Part shown: piece by piece, positions 1-8,871 of the stretch
Layout of the letters: each line of letters starts with the position of its first letter
Position numbering within the stretch: the stretch's first letter is position 1
Assembly: GCF_001969815.1 (NCBI RefSeq)
Contig: NZ_MRBK01000020.1
Location: 1 to 64,000, forward strand
Direction: 5' to 3'
From: Bacillus swezeyi
GTDB lineage: Bacteria > Bacillota > Bacilli > Bacillales > Bacillaceae
Length of the DNA: 64,000 nucleotides
Position numbers and translations under genes: made by a program
The notes under the pieces: model-generated
Told to the model about the DNA's origin: nothing
Database searches by the model: none
What the model saw: the letters and a program-made list of their open reading frames with translations, nothing else

Positions 1-147
<147 letters not shown>

Positions 148-234
148 CTTAACTTTGTTTCTGGGACTCAATTATGATTGTAGCAGCAGCTATGAATATA
201 GCATTTAAACCCTCTAATGTGTTTTAGAAGGGGT

Positions 235-270
235 GCATGAAAGCCGTCGGCTTTCATGCGCCTCTTTTTT
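235..270 (+). terminator. Intrinsic terminator of the collagen-like gene
   Basis: The arms GCATGAAAGCCG (235-246) and CGGCTTTCATGC (248-259) form a perfect 12-bp inverted repeat followed by a T-rich run ending at 270. It lies 88 bp after the collagen-like stop codon. Only the plus strand has the T-run, so it ends plus-strand transcription. Confidence 0.8.
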
Positions 271-363
271 ATGAAGAACGGAATTCAAAAATAAAAGGAC
301 TGGCCGATAAGCTCATGCTTATCAGACAGCCCTCTGATTCATATTAATTCAAATGCAGGTCAG

Positions 364-2640
364 TCAGATTGATATCAGCAACTGGTCCATCTCCTCTTTT
401 ATATGATCGATGTCTTTCTTATATACTGACTTTCCGGAAACCAGACTCAAATTAAAATAGCTAAGCATTTTTTCAACCAAAGGCCGGACACACTTCTTCT
501 TCGCTTCTTCGTCAAGGTGCCGTGTAAATCCGTTATTTTGATAATCCTTTGCTGTATCTGCATAGATTTTGCCGATGGTAAAATATTTCAATGCTTTTCG
601 GTGAGTTTCCTCAAGTTCGTTCCAATTGATGTAAGGCAAATAGACATCTTCACTAAAATGCTCAATAATATATTCCATTACATGAATAATAGACGGTATT
701 CTTTTGTCTATATTGTAAGTGAAACTTTTTTGATGTCTTCGATAGCAATAAACAGGTTTATTTAAATAATGGTATTTCCAGCCGCGCTTAATATTGACGA
801 TACTATTCAGCGTGTCACCGGCATATAGATTCTTACAATCGGCTACCCAGGAGTAGTTATGGTTGCGATAAAAAGACAATTTGAACAATCCTACCATTGG
901 ATACACGCCGGACCCTCCTCTTTCAAACACACGACGTATCACTTCATCGTCTGTATATGATTGATAAGTCCAGCTTCCGATCGTTTTGCCGTCAGAATCG
1001 ACTAATAAAAAATCTCCGTATACATAATCTACATTCTCTTGTTCATCAAAACACTCCATTAAATCACAGAGCACACTGTCATGCGCCAAAAAGTCATCTG
1101 CGCTGACAGGCATCACATATTCCCCTGTTGCTTCTTCGAAAATCTCTGCGAATGCCGTATCCGCCATACCTGAATTTTCTTGGTGGTATATCGTTTTAAT
1201 ATGGGGATACTTTTCTTTAAAAGCATTTATTTTTTCAATCGAACCATCGGTAGAATGATCATCCACAATGATGATTTCCATATTCGGATACGTCTGATTG
1301 ATCACAGACTGAAGGCATTGATCTAAAAAACGGGCGTAATTGTAATTGACGATTCCGACTGTAATTTTAGGCGGGGTAAGAATGGCTGTGCGGACGCTCA
1401 TTTTTGCCGATTTTGCCAACCGTGATATGGTTTCTTCTATTTGCTTCATTTGTTTTTCAAACGAATAATGCTCTTCAATAAAAGCCCGATATTGATGTGC
1501 TGAATCGTTATGTTCAGTGACCATGTCGACCAGTTCATCAATCGTGTTCCATACAAAGTTTTCATCATAAATTGTTTTAGCGCCGTAAAAGTTGTGGACG
1601 AGAGGTTTAATCCCTTTTGCCATCGCTTCCATGACCGACATTTGCTGGCTTTCCAAGAGACTTGTTGAAATGAGATAATGCTTATCTTCCAAGTATCGGT
1701 TGATATCGCTCTGCCAGCCGTCCATCTGAACGCTGTTCTGTAGATGAAGCTCTTCAATCATCTGTTTAAAATATAATTGATAGCGAATGTCTTGATATTG
1801 GCCGGCGATAAACAATTTGTACCTTGGATCTTTGTCATGAATAGCTTTGAAAGCGTGCAATAAAAGCATCGGACCTTTTTTATAATTGATGTATCCGACA
1901 TATGCGATATGAAACCCTTTTTCACGCTCTTTAAACGTATACTGGTCTAATTTTACCCCGTTTGGGATTGCAGCAGTCTGTGTATTTTTCAGACTTTCCA
2001 CTTGGTGAACGACGTATTGCTCCATGTGTTTTCCGTCAAAAATGACTTGATCCACGGTATTCCAGCGAACTTGATAAATATATGCTGTAAAAGCTTCATA
2101 GCTGTGAAGCCTGCAAATTAATGCTTTTTTATGGGCAAGAGGCAGTTTGCTTCCATAAACGATTAAGTTGTCACACCATTCGAACCAGCAAATATCTGCC
2201 CATTTCATGCCCTTGTCGATTTGTTTTAGGTCTGTCACGACCATTTTCACCGTTCTGTATGAATGGGAAAGATGGTCGATTACAGGGTCTATAAACGTAT
2301 CCAAATTCGGTTTGACAAAAAAGACGATTTTCGGCCGAACTCTTTCAATGCTGCGGAAAAGACTGTTTTTCTCCCGATACAATTTCTCTTTCTGCACGAG
2401 ATTCATAAAAAAAGCAGCATCATCATACAGTTCAATCGCTTGTTGAATGTGATTCTTTTTTTCATATATAAAACCTAAACTGATGAGCATGACAATATCA
2501 AATGGATCGGCTTTCAGTCTATCTTTGATGATGTGTTCAGCTTCCTCCCAGTTTTCTTCTGCCGTCATTTGAGTGATTTCATGTTCACTGGCAAGCTCCA
2601 GCAAACTTAAAAGTAAATCCAGTTCATTTTTTTGAGCCAT
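364..2640 (-). CDS. Bifunctional glycosyltransferase: N-terminal helical/TPR-like region, GT4 domain, GT2 domain
   Basis: This is a 758-residue protein starting at ATG 2640, with AGGAGG six bases upstream. Residues ~1-95 are helical and TPR-like. Residues ~100-410 form a GT-B retaining transferase of the GT4 type (nucleotide-side motif AYVGYINYKKG, then ESQQMSVMEAMAKG at the usual E-x7-E position). Residues ~420-640 form a GT-A family 2 domain (VGIVNYNYARFLDQCLQSV, DDHSTDGS, acidic metal-site motif SADD). Two different glycosyltransferase folds in one chain imply two sequential sugar additions. Activated-sugar donors and acceptor cannot be read from sequence. It lies convergent to the collagen-like gene and is probably cytoplasmic, as no membrane segment is evident. 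The domain order is clear; the role in glycosylating the collagen-like protein is inference from position. Confidence 0.8.
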   Translation of the reverse strand: MAQKNELDLLLSLLELASEHEITQMTAEENWEEAEHIIKDRLKADPFDIVMLISLGFIYEKKNHIQQAIELYDDAAFFMNLVQKEKLYREKNSLFRSIERVRPKIVFFVKPNLDTFIDPVIDHLSHSYRTVKMVVTDLKQIDKGMKWADICWFEWCDNLIVYGSKLPLAHKKALICRLHSYEAFTAYIYQVRWNTVDQVIFDGKHMEQYVVHQVESLKNTQTAAIPNGVKLDQYTFKEREKGFHIAYVGYINYKKGPMLLLHAFKAIHDKDPRYKLFIAGQYQDIRYQLYFKQMIEELHLQNSVQMDGWQSDINRYLEDKHYLISTSLLESQQMSVMEAMAKGIKPLVHNFYGAKTIYDENFVWNTIDELVDMVTEHNDSAHQYRAFIEEHYSFEKQMKQIEETISRLAKSAKMSVRTAILTPPKITVGIVNYNYARFLDQCLQSVINQTYPNMEIIIVDDHSTDGSIEKINAFKEKYPHIKTIYHQENSGMADTAFAEIFEEATGEYVMPVSADDFLAHDSVLCDLMECFDEQENVDYVYGDFLLVDSDGKTIGSWTYQSYTDDEVIRRVFERGGSGVYPMVGLFKLSFYRNHNYSWVADCKNLYAGDTLNSIVNIKRGWKYHYLNKPVYCYRRHQKSFTYNIDKRIPSIIHVMEYIIEHFSEDVYLPYINWNELEETHRKALKYFTIGKIYADTAKDYQNNGFTRHLDEEAKKKCVRPLVEKMLSYFNLSLVSGKSVYKKDIDHIKEEMDQLLISI

Positions 2641-2755
2641 TGGTATCCTCCTATTAACGAAATTTCCCTAGTACTATCTATATTCAGCGATGAATGGAAG
2701 TTTCCGTGTTATACATCCAAACTCTTTTCGAAGGATGACCCATGATAATGGTACA

Positions 2756-2784
2756 AACAAGAAGCTTGCTTCACTCATAATCTA
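2756..2784 (+). promoter_or_regulatory. Candidate sigma-K promoter for the GT2-TPR gene
   Basis: AACA at 2756-2759 and CATAATCTA at 2776-2784 match the sigma-K -35 (mACm) and -10 (CATAnnnTA) patterns. The spacing is 17 bp from the AC, and the -10 lies about 35 bp before the TTG start. Sigma-K is the late mother-cell factor that drives coat and surface-layer genes, so this supports a spore-surface role. The -35 element is short and chance matches are possible. Confidence 0.5.
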
Positions 2785-2819
2785 TTGAGGTGAAGATATA
2801 ACGATAAGGAGTGAACATT

Positions 2820-3896
2820 TTGGTCACGATCAGTCTATGTATGATTGTAAAAAATGAAGAAGAAGTATTGGCAAGATGTCTTGATACCGTGAAAGACATC
2901 GTAGATGAAATCAATATTGTCGATACGGGGTCGACTGACAAAACGGTCGAAATCGCGAAGCAATACACAGACCGCGTTTTTTTCTTTGAATGGATCGGCA
3001 ATTTTGCGGCAGCCAGAAACGAATCATTTAAGCATGCCACGAAAGATTACATCCTTTATTTAGATGCGGATGATGTCCTGCATGAAGAAGATCAAAAGAA
3101 ATTAAAAGAATTGAAAGAAACGCTTGATCCATCGGTTGATTCAGTGTCGATGTACTATGATGCAGGGACGGACGAATACGGAAATGTGACACTGAGATAC
3201 CGCCGCAACCGTTTGGTGAAAAGGGAGAAAAACTTTAAATGGAGAGGCGACTGCCACCAGTATCTCGAGGTTTACGGTCATATTATCAATGCCGATATCT
3301 CTGTCACACATAAAAAAATCCGCCATTCCGTCGGACGAAATCTCAATATCTACCAGCAGAAAATTGATCGGGGCGATGAGTTTTCTCCGAGAGATTATTT
3401 TTACTACGGAAATGAATTAAGAGAAAACAGGCATTATGAAAAAGCGATTGAAAGCTATAATCAAAACATAGAAATGAAAGAAGGCTGGATTGAAGATAAA
3501 GTTTATGCGTGCATAAATAAAGGCGACTGCTATCGTTTTCTCGGAGATTTGGACAATGAATTGAGATCGCTGTTTCAGTCATTTGAATTTTCTAAAACAC
3601 CGCGTGCTGAGACGTGCAGCAGGATCGGCTATAATTTTCAGCGCAGACGTGAATTTCAGGCGGCCATATACTGGTACGATCAGGCGACGAAATTGGTTCC
3701 CGACACAAATAAATGGAGTTTCAGCTATCCTGCCTACTACACTTGGTATCCTCATCTGCAAATGTGTGTCTGCTACTATAACTTAGGGGATTTTGAAAAA
3801 TCGTATCAACATAACGAAAAGGCGCGGAAATATCGTCCTAATGATAAGTCTGTTCTTCATAATAAACAGTTATTAGAAGGAAAATTAAACAGATAA
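2820..3896 (+). CDS. Family 2 glycosyltransferase with C-terminal TPR region
   Basis: About 358 residues. The N-terminal GT-A domain (~1-190) carries SLCMIVKNEEEVLARCL, the DTGSTDKT nucleotide loop, the acceptor-side motif NFAAARNES and the metal-binding LDADD. The C-terminal half is helical with TPR-like units (residues ~205-340, for example YEKAIESYNQNIEM and GDFEKSYQHNEKARKYRPND). This architecture matches the broad class of GT2-TPR protein glycosyltransferases that includes SunS. I place the start at TTG 2820, because AAGGAG at 2806-2811 is 8 bp away. An upstream GTG at 2811 overlaps that site and is too close. It is divergent from the GT4-GT2 gene. Confidence 0.82.
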   Translation: MVTISLCMIVKNEEEVLARCLDTVKDIVDEINIVDTGSTDKTVEIAKQYTDRVFFFEWIGNFAAARNESFKHATKDYILYLDADDVLHEEDQKKLKELKETLDPSVDSVSMYYDAGTDEYGNVTLRYRRNRLVKREKNFKWRGDCHQYLEVYGHIINADISVTHKKIRHSVGRNLNIYQQKIDRGDEFSPRDYFYYGNELRENRHYEKAIESYNQNIEMKEGWIEDKVYACINKGDCYRFLGDLDNELRSLFQSFEFSKTPRAETCSRIGYNFQRRREFQAAIYWYDQATKLVPDTNKWSFSYPAYYTWYPHLQMCVCYYNLGDFEKSYQHNEKARKYRPNDKSVLHNKQLLEGKLNR

Positions 3897-3897
3897 A

Positions 3898-3935
3898 AAA
3901 ACAAAAGCTTACTTGTCAAGTAGGCTTTTGTTTTG
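3898..3935. terminator. Bidirectional intrinsic terminator
   Basis: The arms AACAAAAGC-TACTTG and CAAGTA-GCTTTTGTT fold into a long hairpin flanked by A-run and T-run sequence. It lies immediately after the GT2-TPR stop codon and downstream of the convergent TSUP gene, so it can serve both. Confidence 0.75.
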
Positions 3936-3979
3936 AGGCAAAAAGTCAGCGGACATATGGAGGGATATCTTGTGCTTTT

Positions 3980-4843
3980 TTATATATTCTTTCGATGATG
4001 GCGTACCGCGTAAAAAATGGAAAGCCCCCAGCCGATCAATAAGATTGTGTAAATGGCGGCACTCCATATGCCGTTGATCGACCAGAAAAGAATCAGAGTC
4101 CGGACATTGGTTATGATAATAAAACCTCCAACAAGAACCCCCAGCAAATATGCAGGCAGAATCCGCACAAGCCAGGCGGCAATAGGGGCTGCAGCAATTC
4201 CGCCTAACATAAGGGCAATCGTCCATGTCCAATTAACTTCTTCCCAGCCTAATGAAATCAAAAAACCGGCAGTAGCAGAAACCGCAATAGCAAACTCGCT
4301 TGTATCTACTGTACCGACGGTTTTTCTAACGGAAGCTCCTTTTTTTGACAACAATACAGGGGTCGTGATTGGGCCCCAACCGCCACCGCCGGTTGCGTCC
4401 GCAAATCCTGCGACCAGCCCTAAAGCGATTGATTGTTTTCTAGTCAAATCAATCGATTTTTTCTGACCGCTTGGATTAAATTTGAATAAAAAACGAAACA
4501 GGACATATATCCCTAATATGAATAGAAACAAGGAAATAAAAGGTTTGACAGCATCGCCCGGCAGGCTGCTCAAAAAGCATGCCCCCGTAAATGCCCCAAC
4601 AGAACCGGGGATGATCAATTTGTATACAGCCGAGCGGTCGACATTTCCAAATTTCACATGAGAAACACCTGAAGCGGCGGTGGTCACGACTTCTGCAAGG
4701 TGAATCGATGCCGAAGCTACCGCCGGAGCGATTCCGAGCGTCAGCAAAAGCGATGACGAAGTAACGCCGTAAGCCATTCCCAGCGCACCGTCAATAAGCT
4801 GGGCGAAAAATCCTATAACTGCAAAAATGATCAGCTTTCTCAT
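3980..4843 (-). CDS. TSUP/TauE-SafE family membrane transporter (YtnM-like)
   Basis: About 287 residues with eight or so hydrophobic segments. It has the TSUP signatures near the N-terminus (FFAQLIDGALGMAYGVTSSS) and in the second half (GFADATGGGGWGP), which form the two inverted halves of this fold. Family members move sulfite, sulfonate or other sulfur anions across the membrane; the substrate here is unknown. It resembles B. subtilis YtnM more than YunE by eye. ATG 4843 is preferred over ATG 4849 because the GGGGG site at 4851-4855 is 7 bp from it but only 1 bp from the upstream ATG. It is embedded in a cluster containing two sulfotransferases, which makes a link to sulfur supply worth considering. 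Confidence 0.8.
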   Translation of the reverse strand: MRKLIIFAVIGFFAQLIDGALGMAYGVTSSSLLLTLGIAPAVASASIHLAEVVTTAASGVSHVKFGNVDRSAVYKLIIPGSVGAFTGACFLSSLPGDAVKPFISLFLFILGIYVLFRFLFKFNPSGQKKSIDLTRKQSIALGLVAGFADATGGGGWGPITTPVLLSKKGASVRKTVGTVDTSEFAIAVSATAGFLISLGWEEVNWTWTIALMLGGIAAAPIAAWLVRILPAYLLGVLVGGFIIITNVRTLILFWSINGIWSAAIYTILLIGWGLSIFYAVRHHRKNI

Positions 4844-4894
4844 AGCCATTCCCCCTGTAAAAAATACAAAAAACAGGTGAGGAGGACAACATAT

Positions 4895-4942
4895 ATGATG
4901 TCTAAGTTATTTTATGCTTCGATAGCTTCGCGGTATGGTTAA
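4895..4942 (+). CDS. Very small ORF (15 codons) with a strong ribosome binding site
   Basis: Starting at ATG 4895 (or the adjacent ATG 4898), it encodes MMSKLFYASIASRYG. A GAGGAGG sits about 10 bp upstream, stronger than that of most annotated genes here. It is 130 bp before the LamG-glycosyltransferase gene and in the same frame as the next small ORF, from which stop codons separate it. It could be a leader peptide, a functional micropeptide, or the relic of a longer gene. I do not recognise the peptide. Confidence 0.35.
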   Translation: MMSKLFYASIASRYG

Positions 4943-4966
4943 ACACCGGAGGTTCTCTGATAAATA

Positions 4967-5077
4967 ATGAAGCTGTCTGAGAGAATCGGCTGTTTTAATG
5001 GAGAAAGGACAGAGGTCTACTCCGAAAACTGGAATGAGCATATGATGATAAAAAGAATGTTGGAGGGATCTCTGTGA
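4967..5077 (+). CDS. Small ORF (36 codons) coupled to the LamG-glycosyltransferase gene
   Basis: ATG 4967 begins an ORF starting MKLSERIGCFNGE and ending MLEGSL. Its TGA at 5075-5077 overlaps both possible starts of the next gene (GTG 5074 and ATG 5077). A GGAGG lies ~14 bp upstream of the start. The end overlap is the arrangement seen in translational coupling. It is in the same frame as the 15-codon ORF at 4895, with three stops between, so both may be pieces of one decayed gene. I find no family match. Confidence 0.35.
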   Translation: MKLSERIGCFNGERTEVYSENWNEHMMIKRMLEGSL

Positions 5078-6753
5078 TGTTGTACCATACATTTCATGAT
5101 AATCATAAAAGTATAACAAAACATCTATTCGTGGATATTCAAGATACATTCACAATAGAGTTTTGGGCCAAACCAGTTCCCGAAGCAAAGGAGGAACGGT
5201 ATGCAGTGATACCAGTTTCCGGCGTACATGGAGAAGACGGTGGTCCTTTCCTGGCCGGTGTTGGGATTTCACTTGGAGTAAAAGGGATTAAAGTATACGA
5301 ACATGAAGCGGTTCTAACAGAGACTTTGGCTTTTACCTTCCCCTCGCCTTTATATGACTGGACGCATGTTGCGCTGGTCTATCATGATAAAATACCATCA
5401 CTCTATATAAACGGGCAATTTGTTAAAAAGGGAAATGTCAGCTCCTTTAAAACGGTTGTCCCATCGGGAGTTTTTAAGGGATCTGGCTCCCGCGACTTTA
5501 TCGGAAAACTTGAAGAAATAAGAATTTGGAGTAAAGCAAAAACACAATCTGAAATTTTGGAACATATGAACAGAAAACCGGCTGAAAACGAATCTGGTCT
5601 GTTTGGCTGCTGGAAATTGAGTGAAGCCGGCGAAACGACTATCCATGATGCTGACGGAACAATTGAAGAACCCGCATTAAAGATTCTCTTTACCTTTTTT
5701 GTACCGAGCGGAGGCGTGGAAACGTTAAACCGGCAGCGTTTTTACGCTCTTAAGCAATATGGGGTAAATTGCGACTTTTTGTATTTGCAAGAAGGAACAG
5801 GACTGCAAAATACAGTGAATACTTCTATTTTTATAACGAATTATGTAGACGAAATTCAAGAGCTTATATCAAAAGGGAATTATGATGCCATTGTAGTCGG
5901 CTCAGATCTTCTTCTATTGAAAACCATAAGGGAATTTGGCTATCAAGGACTCTTGATTTATGAAGTGCAGGGGTTGGGAAACAGCAAAGAGTACGTAGAT
6001 GAATTTTTGGAAATACATGCTTATTCTATCGTCAATGAATGCAGTGATGCGATTTTATATCCGCAGACGCCGCACCTTCAGCAAGCATTTGAAAAGTATT
6101 TTCCTGACAAAGTTAAATTTTGTTTTAATAATTGCTTCAATACAAACGAATTTCATTATCAAGCACTTCCAAAAAAGAACGGACCTATAATCGGCTGGGT
6201 GGGACGGCTTGAAGAAAATAAAAACTGGAAAGATTTTTTATCGATCGGAGCGAAATTAGTTCAAGAAAATCCTTCTATTCAGCTTTGGATGTTTGAAGAT
6301 AGTACATTGGCGGAAGAAGAAGAAAGAAGCGCTTTTGAAGAAAGAATAAATGAGCTGAATTTGAAAGAGCATCTGACCGTTTATGCAAACCAGCCGCATC
6401 AAAAAATGGCCGAATACTTTTCTATCATTGGCGACTCAGGAGGTTTTTTATGCTCCACCTCTAAAGTAGAAGGGTTCGGATATGCTGTGCTTGAAGCGAT
6501 GGTTTGCAGGTGTCCCGTCCTGACAACCGATTCCGACGGAGTACGCAGTTTTATCACACATAATGTAACAGGGAAGTTTTTTGAACTCGGAGACATCAAT
6601 CAAGCGGTACAAGAAGGAAAAGAGCTCATTTCAATTGCTGCATTAAGAGAAGAGATTAGACAGAATGCTCTAAAACACATTGAAGACCATTTCGCGCCGG
6701 AAAAATACGCGGAACATTTTTTGAATATGATTCATCAGTTAAAACATGATTAA
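5077..6753 (+). CDS. LamG-like lectin domain fused to a GT4 glycosyltransferase
   Basis: About 558 residues. Residues ~1-185 look like a concanavalin-A/LamG jellyroll (FTIEFWAKP, WTHVALVYHD, PSLYINGQFVKKG, IGKLEEIRIWSKAKT, a Laminin_G_3-type pattern). Residues ~195-555 are a GT-B family 4 transferase (SGGVETLNRQRFYALKQYG, GWVGRLEENKNWKDFL, EGFGYAVLEAM for the donor-binding E-x7-E). LamG domains usually act outside the cell, so one joined to a presumably cytoplasmic GT4 enzyme is unexpected; it may hold the growing glycan or glycoprotein. GGAGGG at 5062-5067 serves ATG 5077 or GTG 5074. No signal peptide is seen. Confidence 0.8.
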   Translation: MLYHTFHDNHKSITKHLFVDIQDTFTIEFWAKPVPEAKEERYAVIPVSGVHGEDGGPFLAGVGISLGVKGIKVYEHEAVLTETLAFTFPSPLYDWTHVALVYHDKIPSLYINGQFVKKGNVSSFKTVVPSGVFKGSGSRDFIGKLEEIRIWSKAKTQSEILEHMNRKPAENESGLFGCWKLSEAGETTIHDADGTIEEPALKILFTFFVPSGGVETLNRQRFYALKQYGVNCDFLYLQEGTGLQNTVNTSIFITNYVDEIQELISKGNYDAIVVGSDLLLLKTIREFGYQGLLIYEVQGLGNSKEYVDEFLEIHAYSIVNECSDAILYPQTPHLQQAFEKYFPDKVKFCFNNCFNTNEFHYQALPKKNGPIIGWVGRLEENKNWKDFLSIGAKLVQENPSIQLWMFEDSTLAEEEERSAFEERINELNLKEHLTVYANQPHQKMAEYFSIIGDSGGFLCSTSKVEGFGYAVLEAMVCRCPVLTTDSDGVRSFITHNVTGKFFELGDINQAVQEGKELISIAALREEIRQNALKHIEDHFAPEKYAEHFLNMIHQLKHD

Positions 6754-6778
6754 AAAATCCCTTTCAAAGGGATTTTTT
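6752..6778 (+). terminator. Intrinsic terminator
   Basis: The hairpin AAAAAATCCCTTT/AAAGGGATTTTTT lies directly at the stop codon of the LamG-GT4 gene, with A and T runs on either side. It can also act on the minus strand, downstream of the GT-sulfotransferase gene. Confidence 0.75.
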
Positions 6779-6888
6779 ATGTTGAGATATATTTCAAACA
6801 CTGCAAAGATCATCATGATTTTAAGCTGTTAAAAAGCCGGGAACCGGCCTGAACGGTCTGATGTTCCCAGCTGCCTCTGCTTTTCCTT

Positions 6889-8871
6889 TTACCAGTTGTT
6901 ATCTTTTTCGTATCCTAATTGGATCAATGCGTCGCCAGCGATTTCTTTAAACGCTTCCTTATGTCTCTCATTAAATTCTTCTTTCCAGTCACCTATACTC
7001 CCTTTTCTAAAAGTATCCGAAGCACTGAAATGAATATTTTGTTTCATTTTTTGAAGCAATTGTTGTTTTGATAAATTTAATGATTGAAGATCATCCCATA
7101 AGAAATCGATGATGTTCGTGATGGTTTTATTTTGCGAAGCTTCATCGCGCATAAGGTCTTCAAAAGTCACGATGCAGATTCCGGAAGCTTGCGCCCATTG
7201 TAAAAATCTTTTTGTGAAATCATATATATTCGGCAGCAAGCCAATTCCATATTTAGCTTGTTCTTCTTTATTTAGTGAAGCTCCTTTTATGATAGCCATC
7301 AGCCGTTCATCGTGGTTTTTTAAATGATTTTTCATAAATGGATTCCATGGATGATTATATTTGTTGATCATCACAAAATGGACAAGTGAAACTGCTATAT
7401 CTCTTAAATCCCTATATATAAATATTGTTTTGATATTTGTTTCATCTATTATTTTTTCTCGATCTGCTGAATGTGCAAAGTGGCCTGTGGCTGTGTATCC
7501 TGGTTTAAGATCTTTTAAATGCTTTTCTTCGAAAACCCAGAAATCGGTCCGTCTCATTCCGGGAATTCCGAGGATAATTTGCAGCAGTAAATGAGTTCCG
7601 CTTTTTGGTACGGAATTGACTAATACTTTCGGTAAGCGGATGTGCTGCTTGTTTTGAAATAAGTTGATTTTCAATATTGCTGTGTCATAAAGTTCCCCAA
7701 ACTCATAATCTTCTCCCAATATAATAGAACGAGTGCCGGTAAGGCGATAACCATTATCAATAATCGCAACCGGAGATTGTTCGGGTTGTTCTTTCAAGTC
7801 GACTCCTTTAATGATCATGTCGTACAATGCAAGGACTGAAGACGGAAATGCCCCTTTTCCATAAATTAACGTGAAAGGTGTATCCGCTTTAACTATGCCT
7901 TTGCGAATCGCTTCTTTTTCAGAGCCGCCCGGCAGGTCAATCAGGACAACTCTCGGATCTTCTATATTCCGGATTGATTGAATGGCAGATTGATCCAATG
8001 TTCGATCAATAATAATGAGCTTATAATTGCTAAATGATTGTTCTAATAATTGTTCCAGCCTTTCGATTGTATTTTCCGATCCGTCTTGAACAGGATATAT
8101 TATTGTTAATAGGTAAGGGATATGTCTTCGGTTTCTTGCTTGATGTCTAGCGAGGTTAAAAGCATATCTCCATCTGCGATGCTCTTCTTTTGAGTTTCTG
8201 AGTTTAGCTGATACACTCAGCGGGGAATTGGTTCGATATTCCATTAGAACCTCTTCTATAAAGACAATATCACAATGCTCTGTCAGTCGAAGCCAGTATT
8301 CATAATCTTCGACAGGCTCAAGGTGATATCCGTCAATCATCATCGCGAATTGTTTCTTGTACATAAAGGATACACCGATAAAACAAACATCAAGGAGATT
8401 CTCTTTCGGCTGATTTTGATATTTGTAAAATTCCTCTAAGCTTGGTTCTTTTAAAGCATCCCCTTTATGATCAATATGCCGAAAGCTGCTGAAAGACAGC
8501 CCAACATTGTCGGACGCTGTTTCCAATGCATGCCGGAGCTTTTCGATAAAAGATGAATAATAAATATTATCACTTGAAACCCATGTGAAATATTTAATCT
8601 CTTCTTTCTTCATCAAATAATCAAACCCAATGTTTAAGGTTTTGGCCACACCTTCGTTTTTTTCCTTTAGAATGATGTGCACTCGGTCGTCTTCTTTTGT
8701 TATATCTTTGATGACAGCAACGGTTTCAGGCGGAGCGCCGTCCGAAACGATCACAAAATCAAAATGTTGATAGCTTTGCTGCAAAACCGACTGCAGCGCC
8801 AGCTTTAAATATTCAGGGGTTTGTTTATAAACAGGCATAACAATTCCTACATCTCTCAATTTATATTCCAC
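6889..8871 (-). CDS. Glycosyltransferase-sulfotransferase fusion protein
   Basis: 660 residues. Residues ~5-225 are a GT2 glycosyltransferase (GIVMPVYKQTPEYLKLALQ, VSDGAPPET, VSSDN at the metal-site position, later EDYEYWLRL). Residues ~250-380 resemble a second, degenerate GT2-like Rossmann segment (YLLTIIYPVQDGSENTIERL). Residues ~405-660 are a PAPS-dependent sulfotransferase with the 5'-phosphosulfate loop VPKSGTHLLLQ and the 3'-phosphate motif IYRDLRDIAVSLVHF. The chain could add a sugar and sulfate it, or sulfate a sugar placed by a partner. Its last ~255 residues align over their full length with the neighbouring stand-alone sulfotransferase. It is third in a minus-strand run after the epimerase and sulfotransferase genes. 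The ribosome site AGGTGG is close to ATG 8871. Confidence 0.83.
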   Translation of the reverse strand: MEYKLRDVGIVMPVYKQTPEYLKLALQSVLQQSYQHFDFVIVSDGAPPETVAVIKDITKEDDRVHIILKEKNEGVAKTLNIGFDYLMKKEEIKYFTWVSSDNIYYSSFIEKLRHALETASDNVGLSFSSFRHIDHKGDALKEPSLEEFYKYQNQPKENLLDVCFIGVSFMYKKQFAMMIDGYHLEPVEDYEYWLRLTEHCDIVFIEEVLMEYRTNSPLSVSAKLRNSKEEHRRWRYAFNLARHQARNRRHIPYLLTIIYPVQDGSENTIERLEQLLEQSFSNYKLIIIDRTLDQSAIQSIRNIEDPRVVLIDLPGGSEKEAIRKGIVKADTPFTLIYGKGAFPSSVLALYDMIIKGVDLKEQPEQSPVAIIDNGYRLTGTRSIILGEDYEFGELYDTAILKINLFQNKQHIRLPKVLVNSVPKSGTHLLLQIILGIPGMRRTDFWVFEEKHLKDLKPGYTATGHFAHSADREKIIDETNIKTIFIYRDLRDIAVSLVHFVMINKYNHPWNPFMKNHLKNHDERLMAIIKGASLNKEEQAKYGIGLLPNIYDFTKRFLQWAQASGICIVTFEDLMRDEASQNKTITNIIDFLWDDLQSLNLSKQQLLQKMKQNIHFSASDTFRKGSIGDWKEEFNERHKEAFKEIAGDALIQLGYEKDNNW

